A stretch of 64,000 nt of DNA from an uncultured Flavobacteriaceae bacterium (GCA_937944485.1 CALDYU010000016.1:1-64000), one strand, 5' to 3'; counted from the stretch's first letter, positions 16,270-25,825 are shown. The notes: generated by a model not told the origin, from the sequence alone. Program-made: numbers and translations.

Positions 16270-17754
16270 TTAGGCTCTTGCCGTAAGCGACTTTACAAAG
16301 ACATAGCCAAAGCCAATAAAAAGCATAAAGTGAAAGGGGAAAAGTCCGAAATCATTTAAAGGAATCGCGCTGTACATTCCGAAAAGGAAATAGCCCATTA
16401 GCACAAATTCTAGAATCATATTCGGCGATAATTTTTTAGCCAAATACTTATTGCCTTTCCAACTTTCTTTTAGACTATTAATATTGAACTTAGGTGTTCT
16501 TACAAATTCACTGCGCTTGCCCATATGGCCTTCCAAAACAGCAATTGAATTATGCAATGAAAACCCTAGCGCCACCGAAAAGAACGTAAAAAAGAGTTTA
16601 ATATAATCTACAAAATTATCAAAACCACTGCCTTGTATGCTTTTATAGGTAAACCAATAACAAACGAATAAAATAATAGTACTTAAGACGAAAAAGCTCA
16701 GTGTTGTGAATACCCAATCTAAGTGCGGATAAATCGATTTAATGTACATCGCAGGAATACTTAGCAATGAAACTACAAACACACACAAAAACATTGAGCT
16801 GTTTAACAAGTGCATGACGCCATGAAACTTCGTTTTAAAGTTTATATTTTTTGCGGTTAAAACACTAATTACTGATTTTCTAAAATTTTCTGCTCCTCCT
16901 TTATTCCAACGAAATTGTTGCGAGCGTGCGGCGCTAATTACAACAGGCAATTCTGCTGGAGTTTCCACATCTTCCAAATATTTAAATTTCCAATCTTTTA
17001 ATTGGGCGCGGTAACTTAAATCAAGGTCTTCGGTAAGGGTGTCGCCTTCCCAGTTTCCAGCATCGATAATACATTGTTTTCGCCAGATACCTGCGGTACC
17101 ATTGAAATTGATAAAATGACCTTTAGAGTTTCTGCCTACTTGTTCTAAGGTAAAATGTGCGTCTAGGGCAAAGGCCTGAATTCTTGTTAAAGTGGAATAA
17201 TCTCTATTAATGTGCCCCCATCGCGTTTGTACGACACCAATTTCAGGATCTTTAAAATAAATGACAGTTTTTTTCAACCAATCACTATCCGGTAGAAAAT
17301 CTGCATCAAAAATAGCTACGAATTCTCCTTTAGCGACTTCTAAACCTTCTTTCAACGCACCTGCTTTAAAACCTTGACGGTTGCTGCGACGTATATGCTG
17401 AATATCTAAACCAGTTTTTTGAAGTTCGTTAATCCATTTTGCTGTGTCAATTACAGAGTTATCCGTTGAATCATCAAGGACCTGAATTTCTAATTTGCTT
17501 TTCGGATATTCAATTTTAGCAATATTTTCTAGCAATCGCTCCATCACATACTCCTCATTGTATACCGGCAATTGAATAGTTACAAAAGGAATCTCCTTTG
17601 CATCTAAAAGATTGAATTTAGGTGCGGTTTGATTTTGACGTTTATTACTGAGGTAGTTAACTAGAAGGTTCAATTGAGCCAGACTGTAGAAAAATATTAA
17701 CAATAGCGCTATACTATAAACTGCAAGAATGATATAAGCAATTGTTAGACTCAT
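16270..17754 (-). CDS. Processive GT2 glycosyltransferase (cellulose-synthase-like)
   Basis: This 494-residue membrane protein has an N-terminal helix, a GT-A catalytic domain and four or more C-terminal helices. Catalytic motifs run in order: VLDDSTD (first Asp), FDADF (DxD), TEDLDLS (the TED base) and QQFRW (QxxRW), which together define processive beta-glycosyltransferases. Polymer identity (glucan, mannan or glycolipid) cannot be told; no PilZ domain or cellulose-export genes are nearby. It is the third gene of a cluster after a MORN protein and a DPM1-like enzyme; only 1 bp separates it from the latter. Confidence 0.88.
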   Translation of the reverse strand: MSLTIAYIILAVYSIALLLIFFYSLAQLNLLVNYLSNKRQNQTAPKFNLLDAKEIPFVTIQLPVYNEEYVMERLLENIAKIEYPKSKLEIQVLDDSTDNSVIDTAKWINELQKTGLDIQHIRRSNRQGFKAGALKEGLEVAKGEFVAIFDADFLPDSDWLKKTVIYFKDPEIGVVQTRWGHINRDYSTLTRIQAFALDAHFTLEQVGRNSKGHFINFNGTAGIWRKQCIIDAGNWEGDTLTEDLDLSYRAQLKDWKFKYLEDVETPAELPVVISAARSQQFRWNKGGAENFRKSVISVLTAKNINFKTKFHGVMHLLNSSMFLCVFVVSLLSIPAMYIKSIYPHLDWVFTTLSFFVLSTIILFVCYWFTYKSIQGSGFDNFVDYIKLFFTFFSVALGFSLHNSIAVLEGHMGKRSEFVRTPKFNINSLKESWKGNKYLAKKLSPNMILEFVLMGYFLFGMYSAIPLNDFGLFPFHFMLFIGFGYVFVKSLTARA

Positions 17755-17755
17755 C

Positions 17756-18439
17756 TTATTTAAAACTATATTTAAAAATCCAGCTGAGAATTTTTATGCC
17801 AGCAAATATACTACCTTTTACTGTACCAGACACCTTTGAAACGCCTATTCTTCGTTTGTAACGAACTGGTACTTCGACATATGTCAATTTCTTTTTTAGC
17901 GCTTTTAGCTGCATTTCAACAGTCCAGCCGTAGGTTTTATCCTCCATTTCAAGAGCTAATAACTTATCATATTTTATGGCCCTAAACGGACCCAAATCGG
18001 TAAATGTTGCACCGAATAAAAGCTTCATTAAAAATGTTGCCAACCAATTTCCGAAAACCTGTTGAGGCGTCATGCTTCCTTCTTCTCTTAAGGCTTTAAC
18101 CCTAGCACCAACAACAAAATCAGTATCGTTCGCTTGTATAGGTGCTACTATTTTCGTCAGTTCCTCAGGATAATCTGAATAATCACCATCAAGGAATACA
18201 ACAATATGGGGCAAAATTGGCTGTTGAGCGATATAATCCATCCCTTTTAAACAGGCATATCCATATCCTTTTTTAGGCTCAGTTAGTACCGTTGCACCAG
18301 CTATCTTGGCATTTTTCGATGTTTCATCGGTTGAGTTGTTGTTAACGACAATAATTTCATGAACCTCATCAGGAATCTCTTTAATTACTGCGGCGATAGA
18401 ATCTGCTTCATTAAAAGCAGGAATGATAACTTTAATCAT
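17756..18439 (-). CDS. GT2 glycosyltransferase, polyprenol-phosphate mannose/glucose synthase-like
   Basis: This 227-residue soluble GT-A protein starts MIKVIIPAFNEADS and contains NNNSTDETS and FLDGDYSDYPEE, the latter being the DxD donor-binding motif of the dolichol-phosphate mannose synthase group. It lacks the C-terminal membrane helices of the longer members. It likely makes a lipid-linked sugar for a membrane enzyme such as the 13587-14936 protein (inference). Its ATG overlaps the stop codon of the preceding MORN gene (TAATG), showing translational coupling. Confidence 0.85.
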   Translation of the reverse strand: MIKVIIPAFNEADSIAAVIKEIPDEVHEIIVVNNNSTDETSKNAKIAGATVLTEPKKGYGYACLKGMDYIAQQPILPHIVVFLDGDYSDYPEELTKIVAPIQANDTDFVVGARVKALREEGSMTPQQVFGNWLATFLMKLLFGATFTDLGPFRAIKYDKLLALEMEDKTYGWTVEMQLKALKKKLTYVEVPVRYKRRIGVSKVSGTVKGSIFAGIKILSWIFKYSFK

Positions 18440-18945
18440 TACTTCAAATCAGAAAGGTTATTTTCACGCCTAAAACTACTGAAACTAAACCATTCTTTGA
18501 TTTTCTTTCCATTTTTATATTTTTCTGCTGAGGTCAGTTTAGTATTCATATATTTCAAACAATAGCCATTTTTCATTCCATTACTTAATTGACACTTATG
18601 ATTTATTTTACCCTTGGCATCATAGAATAACCACCAGTTATATCTTTTGCCATTTTGGTAATGCCCTTCTGCGGTTTTTATTTTTTTTGCATTGTAAAAA
18701 TACCAATACTTGCTCCTTCTATTATTTTCAAAATTACCTTTTTCAGAAACTACACCATTATCATGATAGAATTTCCAGTAGCCTGTTTTAATACCATTAT
18801 TGATCCAACCTTCGGCTTTTACAATTCCTGTATCATAATATTCTTTATGATACATACTTTTATCAAGCAGATTTTCATACAATACGTAGTCTGTATTTTC
18901 AATAGAAACGAAGCAAATCAACAGCATAAGTACTTTGGTAATCAC
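18439..18945 (-). CDS. MORN-repeat secreted protein
   Basis: This 168-residue protein has a hydrophobic N-terminus (MITKVLMLLICFVSI), likely a signal peptide. At least four MORN_2-type repeats follow, each built around G.K.G.W.FY...G (for example GIKTGYWKFYHDNG and GKRYNWWLFYDAKG). Similar proteins are often labelled YwqK-like in Bacteroidota. Function is unknown; repeats of this kind usually form extended beta structures. It heads the three-gene glycosyltransferase cluster and is coupled to the next gene by a TAATG overlap. Confidence 0.75.
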   Translation of the reverse strand: MITKVLMLLICFVSIENTDYVLYENLLDKSMYHKEYYDTGIVKAEGWINNGIKTGYWKFYHDNGVVSEKGNFENNRRSKYWYFYNAKKIKTAEGHYQNGKRYNWWLFYDAKGKINHKCQLSNGMKNGYCLKYMNTKLTSAEKYKNGKKIKEWFSFSSFRRENNLSDLK

Positions 18946-19023
18946 TAGAAAATGTTTTTATAAGTATGTCGAATATACGGTGTAGACCTAACAATTGGAT
19001 GACTATGTTTTGTCTAGTAATTA

Positions 19024-20616
19024 CTATTTATTGTTCACCAATTCCATAAGGTCAACGTCATTACCAAGTAATACCTGCGTTGGGTTGATTCGACCTGCTT
19101 CTGGTCCGTTTTCTAACTTTAGAACGCCACGCGGACACACGGCTGAACATACGCCACAACCCACACAACTTGAACGTACGATATTTTCTCCTTTCTGCGC
19201 ATAGGCCCGAACATCAATGCCTTGTTCACAATAGGTAGAGCAATTTCCACATGAAATGCATTGTCCGCCATTTGTAGTAATTCTAAAACGAGATTTAAAA
19301 CGTTGTACGAAACCTAAATAAGCTGCTAATGGACAACCGAAACGACACCAAACGCGATTTCCGAAAATAGGGTAGAAACCAGTACCAATGACACCAGCAA
19401 AAATGGCCCCAATAAGAAAACTATAGGTGTTCATAATACTTTGTACTTTAATACCTAGAACGGTACTGGTCTCTGCGAAAAAGCCATAAAGCGTAAATCC
19501 AGTCATTACAACTGCGAATAACAATACACCATGAATAAGCCAGCGCTCTACTTTCCATGAAAAAAGTGATTTGTTAGAATGTTGACGATAAGGGTCACCT
19601 AATGTTTCGGCTAAGCCTCCACATCCACAAACCCAAGAACAATACCATCTTTTTCCAAAGAAATATACCATTACAGGTACAATCACTACGGTCAATACAA
19701 TTCCCCAAACCAAAATGAACAAACCTAATCCTCCTCCTGCAATTAGTTCTTTTAAATTCCAATTAAAAAAGAAATCATAGTCTAAGGGAAAGGCGTTTTT
19801 GAAATCATACCCTTTTGAATATGACAGCTGTAGTCGTACCATTATTTCTGGAATCAAAAATGCGAATACGATCTGAAAAAATAAGACTGATGTGGTGCGT
19901 ACCATTTGGTACATATTATGGCGGTATTTGATGTACATTCGTACTGCCATTACTGTCATTACAACACAGTACATGAAACCGTAAACGAACCAATGACCGG
20001 CAAGATTTCCACTTAAACTCTCACTGATTGGATCTACCAAATAAGTCCAGTTAACGGCGTATTCTGATTTGAAGTATAGTACCAAATAAAAGCTGACCAA
20101 AAAGATAAAAACCAACCAGGCAATCCAACCTTGATTGGTTGAACTCTGATGATAAATTCCATCATTTTTTATGCCTTTTTTTCCTAAGGTTACGACTTGT
20201 GGAATTATGAACATTAATGCTCCGATAATTCCAAGCCCAAACGTGAGTAACCACATTAAACCTTTATTTTCAGGAATAAATCCGTATCCCGATTTTTTAC
20301 GAATTGAAGTCGCTAAATCATCGCTACCAACGTAGACTTTTTTCCCCCATTCTTTATTTTTCGTATGGAAATTATTTGCCTTTTCAATTGACTCGGCTAC
20401 CATAGGCGCCAAAGATTGAAAACCAGAAAACTCCTTATCTACCAGTTTGTTTTTAAGATCTTCGATAAAAATCTCACTTTTTATGCCTTGATTAGTAATC
20501 ATCTCGTCAAATGCATTTTGATCAAGTTTGAAGTTTCCTAAGAAGGGAAGTGCTCCGAAAATGCTTAAACCAATTAAGAAAATTACTATTCCTATATTTT
20601 GTATTGCTTTCATCAA
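19024..20616 (-). CDS. Membrane polyferredoxin (NapH/CcoG-like 4Fe-4S protein)
   Basis: This 530-residue protein has about eight transmembrane helices. Between them are cysteine motifs WYCSWVCGCGG and CRFGCPLAAY, typical of the 4Fe-4S_5/NapH family. The C-terminus has two classical clusters: CISCGNCSTYCEQG, then CVGCGVCSAVCPRG. It should move electrons between the quinone pool or membrane and periplasmic or cytoplasmic partners. It is 74 bp downstream of the FAD oxidoreductase gene on the same strand, which suggests one electron-transfer unit. The donor and acceptor are not known. Confidence 0.85.
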   Translation of the reverse strand: MMKAIQNIGIVIFLIGLSIFGALPFLGNFKLDQNAFDEMITNQGIKSEIFIEDLKNKLVDKEFSGFQSLAPMVAESIEKANNFHTKNKEWGKKVYVGSDDLATSIRKKSGYGFIPENKGLMWLLTFGLGIIGALMFIIPQVVTLGKKGIKNDGIYHQSSTNQGWIAWLVFIFLVSFYLVLYFKSEYAVNWTYLVDPISESLSGNLAGHWFVYGFMYCVVMTVMAVRMYIKYRHNMYQMVRTTSVLFFQIVFAFLIPEIMVRLQLSYSKGYDFKNAFPLDYDFFFNWNLKELIAGGGLGLFILVWGIVLTVVIVPVMVYFFGKRWYCSWVCGCGGLAETLGDPYRQHSNKSLFSWKVERWLIHGVLLFAVVMTGFTLYGFFAETSTVLGIKVQSIMNTYSFLIGAIFAGVIGTGFYPIFGNRVWCRFGCPLAAYLGFVQRFKSRFRITTNGGQCISCGNCSTYCEQGIDVRAYAQKGENIVRSSCVGCGVCSAVCPRGVLKLENGPEAGRINPTQVLLGNDVDLMELVNNK

Positions 20617-20628
20617 TAATATTTTTTT

Positions 20629-20671
20629 GTCATTCCCGTATTTTGTGCCGAATCCGTTTCAGAATAAACGG
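20629..20671. repeat. Degenerate REP-like repeat in oxidoreductase-polyferredoxin spacer
   Basis: TGTCATTCCCG begins the element, as in the palindrome at 10281-10304 but with the second arm decayed (CCGAATCC). It is followed by CCGTTT (20654-20659) and AAACGG (20666-20671), a perfect 6-bp stem. It occupies most of the 74-bp gap. Confidence 0.5.
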
Positions 20672-20690
20672 TAATCTTTAATCGTACTAG

Positions 20691-22037
20691 TTACGCGTTA
20701 CTAAAAATTCGTTTCCAACTTTTTTTCTTGGGTAAGATATTTGTTCCGAATTCAGCATTGAATTTAGAAACAATTTTAGATTCATATTTTGAGTAAAATT
20801 CTGGGTCAAAATTGGCATCCTTTAAATATTCCATCACATGATTGACATCGCGTTTTTCAGTCAGCCAGCGGTCAAATATCTGGTGACGCATTCTGATTCC
20901 GAACGTATTGATGCCCAAAAATTCTTTTGTTTTTTTGTCAAAAGCGACGGTTACGCAAATCTTTTCTTTGTCATCACGCCAATGAAAGTGTTGTTCATTT
21001 TCTTTCATACCACGTTCACTAAATACCCAACCGTAGGTTTGATATTCAAGGTCTAAGAATTTGGCAGAGTTGAACCAATGCCCAGGCTTGTATTCAATCT
21101 TGTTTCCACAAATCGTTTGGGCAACTGTTTCTCCCATCATTCTGCCAGTGTACCATACGGCTTCAATGGGCCTTCTTTGACCGATGCCTTCATGTTGTTC
21201 TGCGCAATCACCAATGGCATAAATGTCCGGAATGTTTGTTTCTAAAAAGCGATTTACTTTAACGCCACGACCCAGTTCAATACCTGAATCTTTTAGAAAA
21301 GCAACATTGGGTGATACGCCCGCAGTTAGACCAACTACAGAACAGGCTATGGTATCTCCTTTATCAGTGGTAACTGCTTTTGCTCTTCCATTTTCATCTG
21401 CTATAATTTCAACGAGGTTCGTTTCTAATCGCAAATCAATATGATGCTCAAGAATATGTTCGTTGATCATTGCTGATTCTCCTTTGGGTAAAACACCATT
21501 CCAAAAACTAGTCTCGCGAACTAAAAAGGTAACGGGGATTTTTCTACTACGAAGCATTTCTGCCATTTCGATGCCAATCAGGCCGCCCCCAACGATTACT
21601 GCATGCTTACAGGTCTTATTATCTGGGGCATTTGCTTCTAGTTGATCAAGATCTTGTTTAGAATATAGACCTTGAACCCCAGGTAAATCTTGGCCTGGCC
21701 AGCCAAATTTATTTGGTTTTGATCCAGTAGCTATGATTAATTTGTCATACTTAATATGTCCACCATCAGCCAAGGTCAGCTTTTTGTTTTCGTGATCAAC
21801 AGTATTCACAAAGCCTTTTACCAGATCAATACGATTTTTTTTCCAAAACCAATTTTCATAGGGTTGGGTATGTTCGAATTTCATATGCCCCATATAAACG
21901 TACATTAGTGCCGTTCTAGAGAAAAAATAATCGGTTTCTGAAGAGACTATTGTAATTTTTTTATCGGAGTTTTTTCGTATGTGCCTTGCTGCTGTAACGC
22001 CCGCAATACCATTACCGATAATGACAATATTTTCCAT
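20691..22037 (-). CDS. NAD(P)/FAD-dependent pyridine nucleotide-disulfide oxidoreductase
   Basis: This 448-residue protein has an N-terminal FAD-binding motif, IIGNGIAGVTAARHI at 5-19, an NAD(P)-binding motif VIVGGGLIGIEMAE at about 147-160, and a second FAD motif IYAIGDCAEQ near 272. The C-terminal 120 residues extend beyond the core fold. Sequence style is close to the reductase part of NirB and rubredoxin reductases. It is paired with the membrane polyferredoxin downstream. It could pass electrons from NAD(P)H to the iron-sulfur protein; this is inferred from adjacency. Confidence 0.85.
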   Translation of the reverse strand: MENIVIIGNGIAGVTAARHIRKNSDKKITIVSSETDYFFSRTALMYVYMGHMKFEHTQPYENWFWKKNRIDLVKGFVNTVDHENKKLTLADGGHIKYDKLIIATGSKPNKFGWPGQDLPGVQGLYSKQDLDQLEANAPDNKTCKHAVIVGGGLIGIEMAEMLRSRKIPVTFLVRETSFWNGVLPKGESAMINEHILEHHIDLRLETNLVEIIADENGRAKAVTTDKGDTIACSVVGLTAGVSPNVAFLKDSGIELGRGVKVNRFLETNIPDIYAIGDCAEQHEGIGQRRPIEAVWYTGRMMGETVAQTICGNKIEYKPGHWFNSAKFLDLEYQTYGWVFSERGMKENEQHFHWRDDKEKICVTVAFDKKTKEFLGINTFGIRMRHQIFDRWLTEKRDVNHVMEYLKDANFDPEFYSKYESKIVSKFNAEFGTNILPKKKSWKRIFSNA

Positions 22038-22121
22038 ATGTTTTTGGTATGATAGCCTTTAGGTCGGAGGAAAGACCAAGAACTTATTTCTTAGGTATAA
22101 TTTAGAAACAATTTAAATACC

Positions 22122-22145
22122 AACCTAGTGAAAAATGTGTAGGTT
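22122..22145. promoter_or_regulatory. Inverted repeat in divergent promoter region (candidate operator)
   Basis: AACCTA and TAGGTT are separated by 12 bases (GTGAAAAATGTG, itself partly symmetric) between the divergent oxidoreductase and DUF547 genes. A dimeric regulator could bind such a dyad. It is not followed by a T-run, so it is not an obvious terminator. Confidence 0.3.
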
Positions 22146-22272
22146 CTTTATTTATTTTATAACTCATTGATTTTTAAATTCTTAAAAAAAACATAAATGT
22201 TATTTTTTTTGTAGGGTTCTGAATAGGTATTCGACAGAGGATTCAGATTTTAATAACAACACCAATTTTATC

Positions 22273-22995
22273 ATGAAAAGATTTAACAATGTTAGTTTAA
22301 TAGTAGTATTACTTTTTACTGTATCTTTAGTTTCCGCTCAAAGTACCTCGGAATTTTTTTCTAAATCAGATGCTTTCTTTAAAGCTAATGTAAACAACGG
22401 AAGAGTTGATTATAAATCGATCAAGGAAAACCCAAAGCCGCTAAATGATTTATTAGAAATGGCAAGAGCTATTTCTGTATCGAAAGATCAGACTGCAGTT
22501 TATCAGTCTTTTTGGATTAACGGATACAACCTTTTGGTAATAGACGGGATTGTTAAAAACTATCCGATCAAATCTCCCCTTGATAAACCTGGTTTTTTTG
22601 ACAAGACGAAGAATGAAATAGGTGGAAAAAGCATAACATTAAATGATATTGAGAATAAACTACTAAGAAAAAATTTCCCTAAAGAGGCTCGTTTTCATTT
22701 TGTTTTGGTCTGCGCTGGTTTAGGCTGTCCGCCAATAATAAACGAGGCATATACGCCGTCTAAATTGGAAAAGCAACTTGAAAGACAAACGAAATTGGCT
22801 TTAAATGATCCTAGATTTATTCAGGTGAATAAAAATAAAGTAAAGATTTCTCAAATTTTTGAATGGTATAAGGTTGATTTTGAACATGATGGAAAAGTAA
22901 CCGATTTTATAAACAAGTATAAAACGGCTAAACTACCAGAAAAAGTAAAGGTGTCATATTACCCTTATGACTGGACGCTAAATGAACTAAAATAA
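22273..22995 (+). CDS. DUF547 secreted protein (first of two paralogues)
   Basis: This 240-residue protein has a 22-residue signal peptide ending SLVSAQ, then a DUF547 domain. Landmarks are the WINGYNLLVIDGIV segment, LNDIENKLLRK, FHFVLVCAGLGCPP with the conserved Cys-x4-Cys pair, and the C-terminal PYDWTLNE. DUF547 function is not established. The same motifs recur in the protein at 29088-30026 inside the arsenosugar-type cluster. It is divergent from the oxidoreductase/polyferredoxin pair and upstream of an outer-membrane protein gene. Confidence 0.85.
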   Translation: MKRFNNVSLIVVLLFTVSLVSAQSTSEFFSKSDAFFKANVNNGRVDYKSIKENPKPLNDLLEMARAISVSKDQTAVYQSFWINGYNLLVIDGIVKNYPIKSPLDKPGFFDKTKNEIGGKSITLNDIENKLLRKNFPKEARFHFVLVCAGLGCPPIINEAYTPSKLEKQLERQTKLALNDPRFIQVNKNKVKISQIFEWYKVDFEHDGKVTDFINKYKTAKLPEKVKVSYYPYDWTLNELK

Positions 22996-23059
22996 ATAAT
23001 GACGAGGTTACTACTCAAGTAACACGTACTAATTATCCAACTAATAAAAATTTAATACC

Positions 23060-23959
23060 ATGAAAATGATTCGTAATTATATCGCAGTAACAGGATTTCT
23101 TTTGGCAACTTCAATGGGTTTTGCCCAAGATGATGATGAAACGGTAGATGATCCGGTACAAAGTAATATTCAACAATATACACCTTCAAAGCTGATAGGT
23201 AAAGGACAAGTAGACCTTAAATGGTTTAATAATTTATACACGCAAACAAAAAGTACTTTTACTGACGGTGACGAACCCAGACAGTCCTTTTTTACTTCTA
23301 CTTTCGAGTTTTATACTGGGGTAGGAGAAAATAAGCGCGTAAATCTTGGTTTTATTGCAAGACTACGTTCTAATGTGATTAGTTCGCAAGATGATGAAAG
23401 AGGTGCTTTAGATGTATTTAGTTTTAGTGGTGATGATCAATCCCGTTCTGGCTTAACTGCCTTTGCTCCGTCTATTAAATTTGTTCCTTTTGCTTCGTTA
23501 AGTAATTTTTCAATTCAAAGTTCTTTCTTTATCCCATTAATAGATAATGAATCTGAGAATGGTGTTTTTCTGGAACAAAAAGGTTCGGTGTGGCAGAACC
23601 GCCTATTTTACGATTATACGTTTCCAGGAAATAAATGGCAGTTATTTACAGAATTTACTACAGAACTCAATTTTGGAGATAAAGAGGAAAGTTTTGCGAA
23701 TAATAGTTTAAACCTTAACCCTGGGGTATTTTTGAGTTATTTTCCAAGTTCTAATTTTACAGTACTTGCCTTGTTACAACATTCATCTCGAGTAGATTTG
23801 GGGAATGATTTTGGACAGAATTTTACGGCCGTAGGTGGAGGCGCTAAATATCAATTGAGTAAGGCTTTAAATCTTGAATTGTTATATACCAATTTTGTAA
23901 GAGGAAATAATACTGGTCTTGGTCAAACTTTTAATCTTGGCTTGCGCGGTATATTCTAA
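23060..23959 (+). CDS. Outer-membrane beta-barrel protein, function unknown
   Basis: This 299-residue protein has a signal peptide of 22 residues (ending MGFAQ), then an acidic stretch DDDETVDDP. Alternating hydrophobic strands rich in aromatic residues and tight turns follow, ending in the terminal aromatic GLRGIF typical of outer-membrane barrels. No family is recognised. It follows the DUF547 gene by 64 bp, so the two may be expressed together. Confidence 0.65.
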   Translation: MKMIRNYIAVTGFLLATSMGFAQDDDETVDDPVQSNIQQYTPSKLIGKGQVDLKWFNNLYTQTKSTFTDGDEPRQSFFTSTFEFYTGVGENKRVNLGFIARLRSNVISSQDDERGALDVFSFSGDDQSRSGLTAFAPSIKFVPFASLSNFSIQSSFFIPLIDNESENGVFLEQKGSVWQNRLFYDYTFPGNKWQLFTEFTTELNFGDKEESFANNSLNLNPGVFLSYFPSSNFTVLALLQHSSRVDLGNDFGQNFTAVGGGAKYQLSKALNLELLYTNFVRGNNTGLGQTFNLGLRGIF

Positions 23960-23980
23960 CGAAAGACTTTTAACGTTGTA

Positions 23981-24014
23981 TTTGAAATAAAACCACCTAA
24001 AACTCTTAATTTAG
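23981..24014 (+). promoter_or_regulatory. Candidate promoter for the GH113/lipoprotein genes
   Basis: TTTG (23981-23984) and TAATTTAG (24007-24014, seven of eight to TAnnTTTG counting the two free positions) are 22 bases apart, at the long end of the accepted range. The GH113 ATG is 18 bases further. Confidence 0.35.
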
Positions 24015-24032
24015 TTAGCTAAATGCAAATTA

Positions 24033-25034
24033 ATGAGGGTTATAATTTTGTTTGTTTTTGGTCTCTTACAGTGCTCTTGTACGAGTCAGGCAACTAAAAA
24101 GTTTAATGGTGTAAGTTTTGTTGCAAATCAAGATAAAGTGCTACAAGAGCATGTCGATGAAGTACTGTTGGTACATGCAAATCATGCAGCAGTAATGCCT
24201 TTCGGATTTATTGGGAGCGCTGATAAACCCCAAATTGTATTTAATACCGATCGACAATGGTACGGTGAAACCAAAGAAGGGGGTAGGCAGTATATCGAAA
24301 TGCTTCATAAAAATGGAATTGCCGTTATGTTGAAGCCTCAAATTTGGATTCGACATGGTGAATTTACAGGAACTCTTAAAATGAATTCCGAAGAAGATTG
24401 GCAAGGTTTAGAAACTTCGTATGAAGATTTTATTTTGATGTACGCGCAATTAGCGGAAGAGACGAATTCTGAAATCTTTTGTATTGGAACTGAGTTGGAG
24501 CAATTTGTCAAACATCGACCCCAATTTTGGAATTCTTTAATTACCAAAGTCAGAAAAATATACAAAGGAAAACTTACTTATGCGGCCAATTGGGATGAGT
24601 ATACCAGAACTCCCTTCTGGAGTCAATTAGATTTTATAGGTGTTGATGCTTATTTTCCTTTGTCTGAAGCAAAGACACCTACAATTTCAGAATTAAGGGA
24701 AGGTTGGCAAAAATGGAAACCTAGTTTGGCAGCCATTTCTAAGGAGAAAAAAAAGCCTATTTTATTTACGGAATTCGGATATCGAAGTATGGACTTTACC
24801 GCTAAAAAACCTTGGTTGGTTGATCGATATGAAGAAAAAGTGAATTTAAAGGCTCAGTTTAATGCAACTCAGGCTGTTTTTGAAGAATTCTGGGTAGAGA
24901 ATTGGTTTGCTGGGGGGTACGTATGGAAATGGTTTATAAAACATGATGAGGTTGGAGGGTCGGAAAACAATCGCTTTACACCGCAAAATAAACCAGCACA
25001 AAAAATAATTGCAGAGTACTATAAAAGATACTGA
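24033..25034 (+). CDS. GH113-like beta-mannanase lipoprotein
   Basis: This 333-residue protein begins with a lipoprotein signal (LLQCSC, Cys14 or Cys16). A TIM-barrel glycosidase of the GH113 type follows. Expected catalytic residues are Glu154 in IGTELEQ (acid/base) and Glu247 in FTEFGYRS (nucleophile); other landmarks are AANWDEY, FIGVDAYFPL and the C-terminal GYVWKWF. Family members hydrolyse beta-1,4-mannan or manno-oligosaccharides. Surface attachment would suit polysaccharide use, but no SusC/SusD pair is nearby, so this is not a full utilisation locus. The next gene starts one base after its stop. Confidence 0.8.
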   Translation: MRVIILFVFGLLQCSCTSQATKKFNGVSFVANQDKVLQEHVDEVLLVHANHAAVMPFGFIGSADKPQIVFNTDRQWYGETKEGGRQYIEMLHKNGIAVMLKPQIWIRHGEFTGTLKMNSEEDWQGLETSYEDFILMYAQLAEETNSEIFCIGTELEQFVKHRPQFWNSLITKVRKIYKGKLTYAANWDEYTRTPFWSQLDFIGVDAYFPLSEAKTPTISELREGWQKWKPSLAAISKEKKKPILFTEFGYRSMDFTAKKPWLVDRYEEKVNLKAQFNATQAVFEEFWVENWFAGGYVWKWFIKHDEVGGSENNRFTPQNKPAQKIIAEYYKRY

Positions 25035-25035
25035 A

Positions 25036-25761
25036 ATGTTACGATTTTGTTCCCTCATTATCGCTATCGCAGTTTCAAGTTGTTCAACTGATCGCTTGGG
25101 CATAATTGAAACCTTAGGTTCTAGTTTAGCGAATGATGAAGTTGTACGCGATAATGTTATAGCTTGTGCTGCTAGTGATGAAAATAGTGAATTAATTAGT
25201 GTTTTCTTTTATCCTAGAGCAGCTGCAAGTAATTTTAAATATTTTGAGACAGTCGATGCCTCAGTTGATAAAAACGATTTTGATAATTATATTCCTGTTG
25301 AAGTACCTATTCGTAACGTTTTTAATGGTTTTTTGAAAAAGTTTCAATTGTCATCTGCGAATGAAAAATGGGTAATTGTAACTTTTGAAGAAGACGGAAT
25401 GACCCACCTGTCTAACCCAATTCGATTGAAGCAAAATACAAAACCAACGGAGTATATAAGAAGTAATATTACAATTGATAGCACTTCAACAATGCCAAGT
25501 TTTTCATGGCAAGATGGTCTTTTTGACGATACGAAAATATATTTTCATGTAGTATCTAATGCGTCTAACGACTTATTATCTGGCACCTATACATTTGAGC
25601 GCAATTTTCAGTATTACAAGTTAGACAATGTAGTTTTAAATATTACTCCTAAAACACCTCCCAACATTGAGCCTAATACGCCTTATAATTTTACGTTATT
25701 AGGAGTTAGTGAAGACAATTGGGTTAATTTATTTTCCGAATTGCCTTTTCAGTTTCAGTAA
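25036..25761 (+). CDS. Small secreted lipoprotein, function unknown
   Basis: The chosen ATG at 25036 gives 241 residues with a clear lipoprotein signal, LIIAIAVSSCSTD. An upstream in-frame start would overlap the GH113 gene and hide this signal. The remainder looks all-beta with few charged clusters. No motif is recognised. It starts one base after the mannanase stop codon, so the two are probably produced together at the same membrane surface. Confidence 0.7.
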   Translation: MLRFCSLIIAIAVSSCSTDRLGIIETLGSSLANDEVVRDNVIACAASDENSELISVFFYPRAAASNFKYFETVDASVDKNDFDNYIPVEVPIRNVFNGFLKKFQLSSANEKWVIVTFEEDGMTHLSNPIRLKQNTKPTEYIRSNITIDSTSTMPSFSWQDGLFDDTKIYFHVVSNASNDLLSGTYTFERNFQYYKLDNVVLNITPKTPPNIEPNTPYNFTLLGVSEDNWVNLFSELPFQFQ

Positions 25762-25797
25762 TAGTTTGAAATGTGCTAAATAACATAGACTGTGATT

Positions 25798-25825
25798 TTT
25801 GTGTTAGCACTATGGATTATCTTTG
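25798..25825 (+). promoter_or_regulatory. Promoter of Omp85-like gene
   Basis: TATCTTTG (25818-25825) matches TAnnTTTG exactly and lies 22 bases before the ATG at 25848. TTTG at 25798-25801 is 16 bases upstream, slightly shorter than usual spacing. Confidence 0.5.
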
